Of a stretch of 43,118 nt of DNA, positions 1 through 7,754 are shown in pieces (position 1 is the stretch's first letter; the number at the start of each line of letters is the position of its first letter). The notes beneath the pieces are model-generated. The model had not been told where the DNA came from and ran no database searches. It worked only from the letters and a program-made list of their open reading frames with translations. The stretch is from positions 1 through 43,118 of the forward strand of contig NZ_PNLV01000009.1 in the NCBI RefSeq assembly GCF_013823285.1. Reading direction: 5' to 3'. This DNA is from Brevundimonas sp. GTDB taxonomy: Bacteria; Pseudomonadota; Alphaproteobacteria; Caulobacterales; Caulobacteraceae. Made by a program: the position numbers and the translations under genes.

Positions 1-1392
1 TTCGGGGCCTTCGGCGCGGATGACCCGGTGGGTGGCGCGCCGCCACTGGAACCGGGCAGGGGGGCTGTCGGGCGCCAGAGCCACGGCCTCGACCGGCTGG
101 GGCGGATCGAACAGGTGCAACGGCCGCAGCTGGGGCGAATCCGGGTCGGGCGCAGGCCAGTCCTCGCCGCGCGGCGTCGCCTGGGCGGGCGCCAGCCGGC
201 TGGATCGCTCCGGCAGGTGAGAGGCCACGGGCGTGACCCGCAGCACTGCCTCAGGCCCCAGCCTGGCGCTCAACTGGTCGATCAGGGCGTCCAGGGCCTC
301 GCCGCCGTGGGGGCGCTGGTCGAAGGCGACCTGCCGGGCCGCGACGGCGCGCAGCTGCTCGGCGCCCAGACGCAGGTGGTCAAAGCCGAAGCCGGGATCC
401 ACCGGCCGGCCCAGCGCCGCCAGCCGCTCGCGGAACAGGCGCATGACCACCCCCGCCTCCCGCACGGGGCGGGCGGTCTGCAGGGCGATGCGGCGGACGT
501 GGCCGTCCAGGCGGTACAGACCCAGCACGAACCGCCGCGCGCCCTGACCCCGGCTCTCGAGCTGCTGTTCGGCGTCTGCCAGCAGGTCGGCGATGACGGC
601 GTGCACCGCGTCCAGATCGGTGATGGGTTCGGCCAGCACCCGGTCGGCGGTGACCGGCGACGGCGGACGGTGGGGCGTGATGCGCACATCCACCCGCCCC
701 ATCACCCGGTCCAGCCGATCGGGGAAATCGGCGCCGAAGCGGGCGGCCAGCGGCGCCCGGGGCCGGGCGTCCAGATCGCCGAGGGTCTTCAGCCCCGCCC
801 GGCGGATGGCCTGATGATCGCGCGGGTCCAGTTCCATGGCCGCCACGGGCAGGCGCTGCGCAAGGGCCGCGTCCTGCCCCTCCGGCGCGACGCCGCCGGG
901 ACCGAACCGGGCCAGGGCTCGGGCGGTCTGGGGCGTGCGGGCGAGCGCCAGCCGGACCTGCAGCCCGAGGCGTTTAGCCCGGGCCCTGACCACGCCGACC
1001 ATCCGCGCCTCGCCGCCGAACAGATGGGCGCAGCCGGTCACGTCCAGCATCAGGCCGTTGGGCGCGTCCAGCGCCGCCATGGGGGTGAAACGGTCGAAAT
1101 CCTCCAGCACCGCGCGCAGCAGTCGGGCGTCGGCCTCGCCGTCGTGGGGAACCGCCTCGATCCCGGGTACCCGCGCCTGGGCGTCGGCCAGGGTCATGCC
1201 GGGCGACAGTCCCAGCGACAGGGCGGCCGGGTTCGCCGCCGTCAGACGCAGGGCGCCCCGGTCCTTGTCCACCAGAACCACGGGATGCTCAGGCGGCGCG
1301 GGATCGGCCTGCGCCCGCCGCAGCCGGTCGGTCGGCAGGACGGGAAACCAGACCGCCAGATGCCGACGGCGTGACGAAACTGCGCGTCTCAC
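1..1392 (-). CDS. imuB: ImuB, inactive Y-family polymerase-like protein (3' end outside window)
   Basis: The reading frame is open from a GTG at 1392 to the left edge, so about 464 N-terminal residues are present. The ORF track misses it because no stop lies in the window. The start reads LAVWFPVLPTDRL, the usual ImuB opening. Where true Y-family polymerases carry acidic catalytic residues, this protein has WFP and LDVTGCAHLFGG, so it should be non-catalytic. In the known ImuA-ImuB-DnaE2 mutasome, ImuB is the beta-clamp-binding adaptor for error-prone synthesis by DnaE2. It overlaps the imuA 3' end by about 100 bp in another frame, so translation is coupled. dnaE2 would be expected just outside the left edge. 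Confidence 0.9.
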   Translation of the reverse strand, partial: MRRAVSSRRRHLAVWFPVLPTDRLRRAQADPAPPEHPVVLVDKDRGALRLTAANPAALSLGLSPGMTLADAQARVPGIEAVPHDGEADARLLRAVLEDFDRFTPMAALDAPNGLMLDVTGCAHLFGGEARMVGVVRARAKRLGLQVRLALARTPQTARALARFGPGGVAPEGQDAALAQRLPVAAMELDPRDHQAIRRAGLKTLGDLDARPRAPLAARFGADFPDRLDRVMGRVDVRITPHRPPSPVTADRVLAEPITDLDAVHAVIADLLADAEQQLESRGQGARRFVLGLYRLDGHVRRIALQTARPVREAGVVMRLFRERLAALGRPVDPGFGFDHLRLGAEQLRAVAARQVAFDQRPHGGEALDALIDQLSARLGPEAVLRVTPVASHLPERSSRLAPAQATPRGEDWPAPDPDSPQLRPLHLFDPPQPVEAVALAPDSPPARFQWRRATHRVIRAEGPE

Positions 1393-2059
1393 GATCCCAC
1401 TCCATGGTCCATTCGCCGGGCGGCGCGCCGGACCGGCTGCGCAACAGCCGAGCTCGAAAGGCCGGTCGTCCCGGCGCATTGGCGGCCAGCGGCGCGGACG
1501 GGGCCGAGGCGATCGACCAACGGGTCTCCGCCGCGCTTGGCGCCGGCTCGGCGTTGGCGCGCACCAGCAGACCCAGGGTCGACCCGCTGCGCGCCGCCAT
1601 CATCAGTCGCCGGCTGGCGGTCAGGCCGTGGACTTTCGCCTCGCCCCAGCCGCTCATGATCACCGCCCCGGCCGCCCCGCTGCGCAAGGCCTCCTCGCCC
1701 GCCGCAAGCAGGGAGGCGGCGTCGGAGACCCGCACCATGATCAGATCGCCGGGATCCAGGCCCCAGGCCGACAGCCCGGGGCCAAAGGGCTCCCCCATCT
1801 CGGATCGTCCCGTTGTCTGGAGGATCCACACGGTTGTCCCCGAAACGCTGGATGCCAGACCCAGGGCGAACCCGTGGGCCGCCACCGCCTGGCGGGGCAC
1901 TTCGGGCAGCACCTCGTGCACCGCATCCGCCCTGACCGCCCCCAGACGCCCGTCCAGCGCCTCAATCCCCAACCGAAAGGGCTGCCCAGGCATGCACGGC
2001 CTGGGCTTTAGGGCCGACAGCTGTCGGCGCAGATGGTGAAGGGAAGGCGGCGGAGGCAT
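1289..2059 (-). CDS. imuA: ImuA, RecA-like SOS mutagenesis accessory protein
   Basis: A 256-residue protein whose N-terminus (LRRQLSAL, FRLGIEALDGRLG) and gene order directly before imuB match the alphaproteobacterial ImuA family, a RecA/SulA-like fold. In the known pathway ImuA works with ImuB and DnaE2 in damage-induced mutagenesis. The C-terminal tail is Arg/Ala/Pro rich and is the part that overlaps imuB. The ATG at 2059 is preceded by AGGAAC, and that AGGA lies inside the LexA operator, so operator and ribosome binding site are superimposed. No Walker A motif is obvious. Identification rests on context and the N-terminal pattern. Confidence 0.85.
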   Translation of the reverse strand: MPPPPSLHHLRRQLSALKPRPCMPGQPFRLGIEALDGRLGAVRADAVHEVLPEVPRQAVAAHGFALGLASSVSGTTVWILQTTGRSEMGEPFGPGLSAWGLDPGDLIMVRVSDAASLLAAGEEALRSGAAGAVIMSGWGEAKVHGLTASRRLMMAARSGSTLGLLVRANAEPAPSAAETRWSIASAPSAPLAANAPGRPAFRARLLRSRSGAPPGEWTMEWDRETRSFVTPSASGGLVSRPADRPAAAGAGRSRAA

Positions 2060-2063
2060 AAAA

Positions 2064-2078
2064 GTTCCTGATATGTTC
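2064..2078 (-). promoter_or_regulatory. LexA (SOS) box of imuAB
   Basis: The plus strand reads GTTC-CTGATAT-GTTC, an exact match to the alphaproteobacterial LexA operator GTTC-N7-GTTC. It lies only 4 bp upstream of the imuA ATG and includes the likely Shine-Dalgarno. LexA bound here would block transcription at or past the start site. SOS control of imuAB in Caulobacter is established; the site here is seen directly. Confidence 0.9.
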
Positions 2079-2216
2079 TCTCATATGCCTCTCCTTCCGC
2101 CATGAGAGTCAAGCGGAGCGTTGGGCAGAAAACGGCCTGTGCCAGGACAAGACCCGAGAGTCTCTTGACGGAATGCGGCATGAGCGGAATCTATCTGGCC
2201 TCAGGAGGGACATGAC

Positions 2217-2471
2217 GTGCCGACACGCAAATCCCTGATCAGATCAACCGCCGGGGTGAGGCTGGAGCGGATCGAGCAACTGAGCGCCCAAGGCAGGGTT
2301 CAGCAGCAGCACTTCACGCTTCGGACCCTGCGACCCCAAGCTCCTCGCGTCATCGCCGACGAGACGGCCGCGCTTGACGCCTTTGATCTGGAGGTCATCG
2401 CCTCCCTCGCCGATCCTGTGGCGTCGAAACTGGCGGATCATAAGGATCAAGCCGACCGTTCCGGCGCCTGA
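2217..2471 (+). CDS. small hypothetical protein
   Basis: An 84-residue ORF starting at GTG 2217. Eight bases before it is a strong AGGAGGG ribosome binding site. The ATG at 2212 meets a stop after eight codons, so GTG is the likelier start. The product is basic at the N-terminus (MPTRKSLIR) and acidic toward the middle, with no signal peptide or membrane segment. I do not recognise a family. It stands alone between imuA (divergent) and a convergent small gene, with the terminator hairpin at 2480-2507 just past its stop. Confidence 0.55.
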   Translation: MPTRKSLIRSTAGVRLERIEQLSAQGRVQQQHFTLRTLRPQAPRVIADETAALDAFDLEVIASLADPVASKLADHKDQADRSGA

Positions 2472-2479
2472 ACGAAAAA

Positions 2480-2507
2480 GGCCCCGTCGGCGCGAGCCGG
2501 CGGAGCC
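2480..2507 (-). terminator. intrinsic terminator of the 57-residue small gene
   Basis: A GC-rich hairpin has 12-nt arms (GGCCCCGTCGGC / GCCGGCGGAGCC, 11 of 12 paired) and a GCGA loop. On the minus strand it is followed by CTTTTTC, so it terminates the minus-strand gene ending at 2532. It may also stop reads from the plus-strand gene ending at 2471. Confidence 0.75.
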
Positions 2508-2531
2508 TCATCATGTCACTGCCTTGAAAGG

Positions 2532-2705
2532 CTAGTCCCCCGTGCCGAACCCGGCGGGGCCGCCGGCGCCCTGCGAGCCGTCGCCGCCTGTAGCAGGCGA
2601 TCCGGGCTTCTGACCGGGCTGATCGTCAGCGGGCGTCTGACCGGGGGTGTTGCCCTGGCCGGGCTGGCGCGGATCGTTGTCTTGTTCGATCGGTTGGTCG
2701 GTCAT
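2532..2705 (-). CDS. 57-residue Gly/Pro/Gln-rich hydrophilic protein
   Basis: This ORF is too short for the supplied track. It begins MTDQPIEQDNDPRQPGQG and ends GFGTGD. Composition is disordered, full of Gly, Pro, Gln and Asp, with no hydrophobic core. The ribosome binding site CTGGAGAG sits 5-6 bases before the ATG and an intrinsic terminator follows the stop, which together support a real gene. The composition resembles other small hydrophilic proteins in this window (18521, 22505, 33952) that look stress related. Function unknown. Confidence 0.6.
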   Translation of the reverse strand: MTDQPIEQDNDPRQPGQGNTPGQTPADDQPGQKPGSPATGGDGSQGAGGPAGFGTGD

Positions 2706-2849
2706 GATGCTCTCCAGTGGTTGCTCCGATCAACCAGGGGCGAAGGCGCTTGTTCCCGGCTCCCCGACGAACCGGGTTCGCGCCAGGGTGAGATCTGGCG
2801 AAGGAGCGGGCCGAAGGTAGTCCCAGCACTGGGGCTTATGCCTACAAGC

Positions 2850-4287
2850 GACGGGAGCGTGATGGTGGACCGTCAGGCACGGCCCGTCCGATGTCCGCTC
2901 TCAGACCAGATCCGAATGTCGGCTGCTGGCGCTTCTCAGTCCTTCAGTCGCCGATGGGCGGCGCTTTCGGACTGGGATGACAGGGTCACGGTGAACGTGC
3001 TGCTGTCCTTTGCCCAGTTCGAGCGGGACGTGACGGGGGAGCGCATACGCGACAAGATCGCCGCTTCAAAGGCCAAGGGCATGTGGATGGGTGGCGTCGT
3101 GCCCTTGGGATACGACGCGCCCGACAACTCGGGCGACAGGCGTTTGCGCGTCAACGAGACCGAGGCGGCGACAGTGCGGATGATTTTCGATGAGCTCATC
3201 GCATGTCGGTCCTTTTATGATCTCCAGCAACGGCTGGAAGAGGAGGGGATACGGTCAAAGGCCGGTCGCTCCCGGCGCGGCGTCGCCTATCCGGGGATGC
3301 CTTTCAGCCGGGGGGCCCTTCGCCATCTGCTGCAGAACAAGACCTACCTCGGCCTTATCTGCCACAAGGGCGGGACCTACGAGGGCCGGCATGAGCCTAT
3401 TGTCGACCAGCATACGTTTGATGCCGTGCAGGGCCTGCTAGAAAAGAGGAGCGCAGTCTGGAAGGCGCGAGGCGCCGAGTCTTGACAGAGCGCCGCTTCG
3501 GGGGCGGGTTTTCGATGAGCTCGGGCAACTCATGCGGCCATTGTTCGTCCGGCGGAAGGGGCGCGTATACAGCTATTACGTCGGGCCAGCTCCCTTACTC
3601 GGCATAATCGGACCGCAGCAGGCGGACGCCTTACGTCGCGTCCCCTGCGCCGCGCTGGAGGGAATACTTCTCCGACGTCTCGGCCACCTGATTGACCGAG
3701 ATGAGCGAACGATCAGCATCGATGATCTCCGCAGGGCGGTGGCGCGCGTCGAGATCCGGAGTGATTGCGTGCATCTGGTGGTCGCTCTCAGGGCTCTGAA
3801 ATATTTCAGGGAGGATTTGAACCCTGCTGCGGCGGTGGAGGCCAGGCTGATCTCCGGCGATCGTGTCCTCGCCGAGGTGAACCGACCCGGGCACATTCGG
3901 ATCGCCCTACCCATCCGGATGAAGGTTCGTGGAGGGCGGACCTGGTTCAGCCATCAGGGGCGGGAGGTCGGCGCCGATGCAGACGCGGCGAGGTCCGCAG
4001 CCCTGAAACGGTTGAGGAGCGCCCATGAAGCATTTGCCCTCGCCCGTCCCGGTCTATCGCCGTTGCGACACGTTGTGCGGACAGCGAGGACGCCTACGGC
4101 TGATTTCAGGAAGTACGCGTGGGTCTTCCTCGCTCCCGACATCCAGTCCGCGATCCTGACCGGTGGCATCTCCACCGGGGCAATAGCCAAGCTCAACACT
4201 CAGAAGGCGATTCCTCTGAGCTGGGAGGCCCAGCGTCGACTGCTGGGGATAGACGGTGCTGCTCAAGCGGACATGTTGGGCGCGTAA
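2850..4287 (+). pseudogene. decayed large serine recombinase (N-terminal decay plus frameshift)
   Basis: Two frames together make most of a large serine recombinase. From about 2990 frame 3 reads VNVLLSFAQFERDVTGERIRDKI then GMWMGGVVPLGYD, the junction of catalytic and recombinase domains. It continues through the zinc-ribbon region to a stop at 3483. Frame 1 resumes at 3481 (LRGRVFDELGQLMRPLF, RKGRVYSYYV) and runs to LSWEAQRRLLGI near 4260, the usual family C-terminus. One extra base near 3480 explains the break. The resolvase domain with the catalytic serine is unrecognisable except for traces such as VDRQARPVRCPLSD and SQSF around 2863-2945. The gene cannot make an active integrase, so it is a relic of an integrated element. 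Confidence 0.85.
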
Positions 4288-4312
4288 GGTTCGAGTCTCC
4301 CCGGCCAGTCCA
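4288..4312 (+). other. tRNA 3'-end-like sequence, possible attachment-site remnant
   Basis: Right after the recombinase stop the sequence reads GGTTCGAGTCTCCCC then GGCCAGTCCA. This fits a T-loop (TTCGAGT), a 3' T-stem strand (CTCCC), a 7-nt acceptor strand and NCCA. The matching 5' half is absent; recombinase sequence is there instead. Such half tRNAs mark att sites of integrated elements. It could also be chance or tRNA-derived debris. Confidence 0.4.
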
Positions 4313-4329
4313 GGGTGCGCTAGCTGAAG

Positions 4330-4613
4330 CAGCGCGAGGTCACCGCGACCTGTTCGGCTTCCTGACCAGCGATCCGAACGCCCAGGTGCGGACCGTTCAT
4401 TCCAAGACCATGCCCGTGATCCTGACCAAGCCGAAGGACTTCGAGATATGGATGACGGCGCAGCGGGAGATCGCGGCCGATCTGCAGCGGCCGCTGTCGG
4501 AGGGGGCGCCTCGTTGTCTTGAAACGGTAAGCGCGACCTGGATTGGCGCGCAAGTCTGGAGCGTCGTGATCGGGTCATTCTCGGCGCGGGTCGCAATGTT
4601 CGCCGACGGCTGA
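4330..4613 (+). pseudogene. 3' fragment of an SRAP (YedK/HMCES-type) peptidase gene
   Basis: The frame contains LFGFLTSDPNAQVRTVHSKT, then MPVILT, FEIWMTA and LQRPLSEGA. This is the C-terminal part of SRAP-domain proteins, including the conserved His of the IHPKAMPVIL-type motif (here VHSKTMPVIL). The N-terminal two thirds, with the catalytic Cys2 that crosslinks abasic sites, is missing. Upstream in this frame lies out-of-frame recombinase sequence, so no functional start exists. It is a broken copy next to the recombinase relic and probably arose when the element inserted or was partly deleted. Confidence 0.65.
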
Positions 4614-4625
4614 TTTGGGCTCAAA

Positions 4626-4646
4626 GCGGACCTCTGGCAGGTCCGC
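4626..4646 (-). terminator. terminator hairpin after the MerC-like gene
   Basis: A perfect 8-bp stem GCGGACCT / AGGTCCGC with a 5-nt loop is flanked by AAA on one side and AAAA on the other, so it could act in either direction. It lies about 40 bp past the stop of the minus-strand MerC-like gene. Confidence 0.55.
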
Positions 4647-4688
4647 AAAACGGATCGCTATGAGGAGCCGAGCTTTGTAGCATCCTTG

Positions 4689-5072
4689 TCAATGAGCCAC
4701 GTGGCGGTCCAGTTTGCGGTGCCGCCAGTTGAGCGTGTGCGCCCCGGCCAGCAACAGGGCGCCGGCGACCGTCAGGCCGGTTTCCCAGTCATGCGAGGGA
4801 AACGCCGCCACGCCGGCCACCAGAAGCGCCAGACCCGAGCCGGCCAGTATCGCGAGAGACCACGAACGGGTCACGGGACGGCTGAAGGCCCAGAGCGAAA
4901 CTGGCGCGGCGATCGCCACGAACAGCCAGTGCACCCATTCCGTCTCAGCCCAGACCCCGGCCAGAGGTAGCAGGCTCGCCACCAACGGCAGGGCCAGGCA
5001 GTGGGTCAGGCACAATCCCGACACGCCGATGGCCAGACTATCTCCGAGGGCGGCAGTGCGGGCAGCGGGCAT
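4689..5072 (-). CDS. MerC-like inner-membrane protein, probably zinc-regulated
   Basis: A 127-residue protein with four hydrophobic segments (about residues 12-38, 46-64, 70-88 and 95-112) and the short Cys motif GLCLTHCLALPL in the first one. That arrangement fits the MerC family, small membrane proteins known for taking up mercuric ions. No mer genes are present. The gene is divergent from a metal-transport operon and shares a Zur-type palindrome with it, so a role in zinc handling is more likely than mercury resistance. The ATG at 5072 has GGAGAGAG upstream. The His-containing tail (HRKLDRHVAH) faces one side of the membrane. Confidence 0.75.
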   Translation of the reverse strand: MPAARTAALGDSLAIGVSGLCLTHCLALPLVASLLPLAGVWAETEWVHWLFVAIAAPVSLWAFSRPVTRSWSLAILAGSGLALLVAGVAAFPSHDWETGLTVAGALLLAGAHTLNWRHRKLDRHVAH

Positions 5073-5101
5073 GGTCTCTCTCCGGAAGGTTGCCCTTCTA
5101 T

Positions 5102-5118
5102 GTGTTACTATATAACAC
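5102..5118. promoter_or_regulatory. Zur-type operator between the MerC-like gene and the ABC operon
   Basis: GTGTTACTATATAACAC is a palindrome with perfect 6-bp arms (GTGTTA / TAACAC). It resembles the proteobacterial Zur box core (GTTAT-n-ATAAC type). It sits 10 bp before the ATPase ATG and 29 bp before the MerC-like ATG, so one Zur dimer pair could repress both directions. The site at 12477 matches it at 14 of 15 core positions. Confidence 0.8.
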
Positions 5119-5128
5119 TCAACACAAG

Positions 5129-5806
5129 ATGCCTGATGTCGAGAAATCTCCCCTGCTGCAGACGCACGCCCTGAGGGTCGGGTGGGACGGCGCCGCCGTG
5201 GCCGATCTGGACGATCTCGCCCTTGAAGCCCGCGACGCGAGTCTGATGCTCGGGCCGTCGGGCAGCGGCAAGACCACGGCGCTATTCACCCTCGCCGGTC
5301 TTCTCCCGCCGGTGGCGGGGGAGGTGCGGCTGGCGGGCGATGCCCTCTGGAGCCTGCCTGCCGCCCGCCGGCGCGCCCTGCGGTCGAGCCGGATCGCGGT
5401 GGTGTTTCAGGACATGCACCTGCTGGGCGGCCTGAGCGTGATGGACAATCTGCTGCTGGCGCCGTTCGCGGCCGGGGCGCGGCAGGACCGGGGCGCGGCG
5501 ATGGGCAGCCTCGAGCGGCTGGGTCTGGCGGGGCTGGCGGATCGCAAGGCCGACGCCCTCAGCCGGGGCGAGGCCCAGCGCGTGGCGGTGGCCCGCGCCG
5601 TGCTGATGCAGCCGCGCCTCATCCTGGCCGACGAACCCACGGCCAGCCTTGATGACGACAATGCCGAGCGGGTGGGGCGCCTGCTTGTGGACGCGGCGGC
5701 GGACGTCGGGGCGGTGCTGGTGATCGCCACCCACGACCGCCGGCTGATGACGCTCGTGCCGGGCCGGATACCGCTGCGGGCGCCCGGGGCGGAGGTCGCG
5801 GCGTGA
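5129..5806 (+). CDS. LolD/MacB-like ABC transporter ATPase
   Basis: A 225-residue ATPase with Walker A GPSGSGKTT (about residue 41), Q-loop VVFQDMHLL, signature LSRGEAQRV, Walker B LILADEPTASLD and H-loop ATHD. All catalytic residues are present. The ORF-track start at TTG 5090 lies inside the promoter, so ATG 5129, just after the Zur-type operator, is the better start although its ribosome binding site is weak. It is translationally coupled (GTGA overlap) to an FtsX-like permease. Similar ATPase-permease-DUF3299 operons in Pseudomonas (the PA4063-PA4066 group) are Zur regulated and thought to serve zinc homeostasis; that parallel is recalled, not searched. Confidence 0.85.
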   Translation: MPDVEKSPLLQTHALRVGWDGAAVADLDDLALEARDASLMLGPSGSGKTTALFTLAGLLPPVAGEVRLAGDALWSLPAARRRALRSSRIAVVFQDMHLLGGLSVMDNLLLAPFAAGARQDRGAAMGSLERLGLAGLADRKADALSRGEAQRVAVARAVLMQPRLILADEPTASLDDDNAERVGRLLVDAAADVGAVLVIATHDRRLMTLVPGRIPLRAPGAEVAA

Positions 5807-7041
5807 ACCCGTTCAAGCTGACCGCAGCCCTGATCGCCCGACGACCCGCAAGCTGGGCCTTTCACGTTCTGGTTCTGGCCATGGCGGCGGCCGTCACCGG
5901 GGCGGTGCTGCTGGTCCAGCAGGCGGCGGAAGAGGGTCTCCAGCGCGATCTGGCCGAGGTCGATCTGGTGGTCGGCGCCGAGGGCAGCCCCCTGCAACTG
6001 GTCATGTCCGCCCTGTTCCAGACCGACGCGCCCACGGGGAATATTCCGCTGGGGGAAGCCCGGCGTCTGGCCGCGGATCCGCTGGTCGCCCGGGCGATCC
6101 CCCTGTCCCTCGGCGACAGCCTTGGGACGGCGCGCATCGTCGGAACCGAGCCGGCCTATGCCGATCTCTATGGCGCCCGCCTGCGGGACGGGCGCTGGTG
6201 GACCGCCCCTCTGGAAGCCGTGATCGGGGCGGAGGTGGCGCGCACCCAAGGCCTCGCGCCCGGCGATGAATTCGTCGGCGCCCATGGTCTGGGAACCGGC
6301 GGCGACGCCCATGAGGACCATCCCTACCGGGTGGTGGGCGTCCTGGCGCCCACCGGCGCCGTGATCGATCGGTTGATCCTGACGGATCTGGCCAGTGTCT
6401 GGGTGCTGCATGAGGCTCACGCAGCCGAGGCGGCGCCCGAGCATCACGCCCATGTGGGCCACGATCATGGCCATGAGGCATCCCCCCGAACGGAGGCGGC
6501 GGCCCGCGAGGTGACGGCCGTTCTGATCCAGTACCGGTCCGCCCTGGGCGCGGTGACGCTGCCGCCGCGGATCGACCGCATCCCCGGACTTCAGGCCGCG
6601 TCGCCGGCGCGGGAGGCGCAGCGCCTCAACGCCCTGCTGGGGGCCGGAGCGGGCGCCATGGCCCGGCTGGGGCAGGGGCTCATGCTTGTCGCGGCGCTGG
6701 GCTTCGTGGTGGCGACCAGCGCCGCCGTTCTGGCCCGGCGACGGGAGCTGGCCCTGCTGACGGCCTTGGGCTGCGGGCCGATCAGGCTGGCGAGCCTCAT
6801 CCTGCTGGAGGCCGCCATACTGGGTCTGGCCGCCGGTCTGGCGGGCTGGCTTGGCGCGCGAGGGCTGACCGAGGCCGTGGCGCGATGGGGCGCTTCGCCT
6901 CTGGACCTGCCCACGCCGCCGCTCGCGGGCCTTGATGTCCTCCTGATCGCCGGGCCCGTGCTGGTCGCTCTGCTCGCAGGCCTTCCTGCCGCCGTCATCG
7001 CCGCGCGCACCGACCCGGTCCGCGTGCTGGGAGAGCGCTGA
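5803..7041 (+). CDS. FtsX-like ABC permease with a His-rich periplasmic loop
   Basis: A 412-residue permease starting at GTG 5803. It has one N-terminal membrane helix (about residues 18-40), a large periplasmic MacB/LolC-type domain, and three C-terminal helices (about 285-305, 325-350, 375-395), the FtsX topology. The periplasmic domain carries a striking His run at about 205-226 (HHAHVGHDHGHE), a likely zinc-binding loop. It ends on TGATG, overlapping the next start. Its partners are the ATPase before it and the DUF3299 lipoprotein after it. The family usually couples ATP hydrolysis to periplasmic work such as lipoprotein extraction or export, so the direction of any metal movement is unclear. 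Confidence 0.8.
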   Translation: MNPFKLTAALIARRPASWAFHVLVLAMAAAVTGAVLLVQQAAEEGLQRDLAEVDLVVGAEGSPLQLVMSALFQTDAPTGNIPLGEARRLAADPLVARAIPLSLGDSLGTARIVGTEPAYADLYGARLRDGRWWTAPLEAVIGAEVARTQGLAPGDEFVGAHGLGTGGDAHEDHPYRVVGVLAPTGAVIDRLILTDLASVWVLHEAHAAEAAPEHHAHVGHDHGHEASPRTEAAAREVTAVLIQYRSALGAVTLPPRIDRIPGLQAASPAREAQRLNALLGAGAGAMARLGQGLMLVAALGFVVATSAAVLARRRELALLTALGCGPIRLASLILLEAAILGLAAGLAGWLGARGLTEAVARWGASPLDLPTPPLAGLDVLLIAGPVLVALLAGLPAAVIAARTDPVRVLGER

Positions 7042-7754
7042 TGGTTCGCTATGCACCGGTGATCCTCGCGGCGCTGGCGCTGGCCGCTTGCGGCGAGCCC
7101 TCAGCCACGACAGAGCCCGCGCTCGCCGGCGGCGCCGCGGCCGAAGCGTGGGGAGCCGTGGGGCAGGGCGCCGAGCCGATCACGCCGCCGGCGAGCCCCT
7201 CCGCCGACGAGGACGCGCGGGCTTCGGTCGATCAGGACGCGCCGCTGGACCCTCTGGATCAGGCGATGGCCGACCTGCCGCCGATCCAGACCGGGCCCAT
7301 GTCGTCCGGCGCCGGCGGCCCTTGGGATGACGAACTGGCCGCCGAGCGTCAGGCCCAGCTGAACCTTCCAACGGCGGATGATCCGCTCTGGGACCTGTTG
7401 CGCCAGACGCGGGTGACAATCGACGAGCGCACCCAGCTGTTCGAGGCGTCCCACCCCGCCCCGGTCCGCGCCCGCGCCGGACGCCGCGTCACCGTGCGGG
7501 GCTACATGCTGCCGCTGGAAGCCACGAACAGGACGGCCCACTTCCTGATCTCGCCTTATACGCCCGTCTGCTATTTCCACCCGCCCGCGGAGCCCAACGA
7601 GGTGATCGAGGTTCGCCTCAGCCGCCCCATCGAGGCGGGCTATCATCTGGTGGAGGTGACGGGCGTGCTGCGGCTGTCCAATGACGGAGAGAAGGGCCTG
7701 TTCTTCGTCATTCCCGAGGGCTCGGCGCGGGTGATCGAACGGGTGGTGGGCTGA
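7041..7754 (+). CDS. DUF3299 lipoprotein
   Basis: A 237-residue protein with a lipoprotein signal ending LALAAC (Cys17), a low-complexity acidic linker to about residue 110, and a C-terminal DUF3299 domain. Recognisable pieces are TVRGYMLPLE, then TPVCYFHPPAEPNE, which hold the family's Cys and His. The fold resembles an OB-like periplasmic domain of unknown role. The gene is the last of the operon led by the ABC ATPase and overlaps the permease stop. It converges on the DUF1826 gene and overlaps its 3' end by 47 bp. Zinc-starvation control is inferred from the upstream operator. Confidence 0.75.
   Translation: MVRYAPVILAALALAACGEPSATTEPALAGGAAAEAWGAVGQGAEPITPPASPSADEDARASVDQDAPLDPLDQAMADLPPIQTGPMSSGAGGPWDDELAAERQAQLNLPTADDPLWDLLRQTRVTIDERTQLFEASHPAPVRARAGRRVTVRGYMLPLEATNRTAHFLISPYTPVCYFHPPAEPNEVIEVRLSRPIEAGYHLVEVTGVLRLSNDGEKGLFFVIPEGSARVIERVVG

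Noticed and set aside
28-1374. 448-residue plus-strand ORF
   Set aside because: Shadow of imuB on the minus strand; composition is the reverse-complement pattern of a high-GC gene.
5407-7056. 549-residue minus-strand ORF over the ABC operon
   Set aside because: Covers the permease and ATPase in antisense with no ribosome binding site and a Gln/Arg/Gly-rich artefact sequence.
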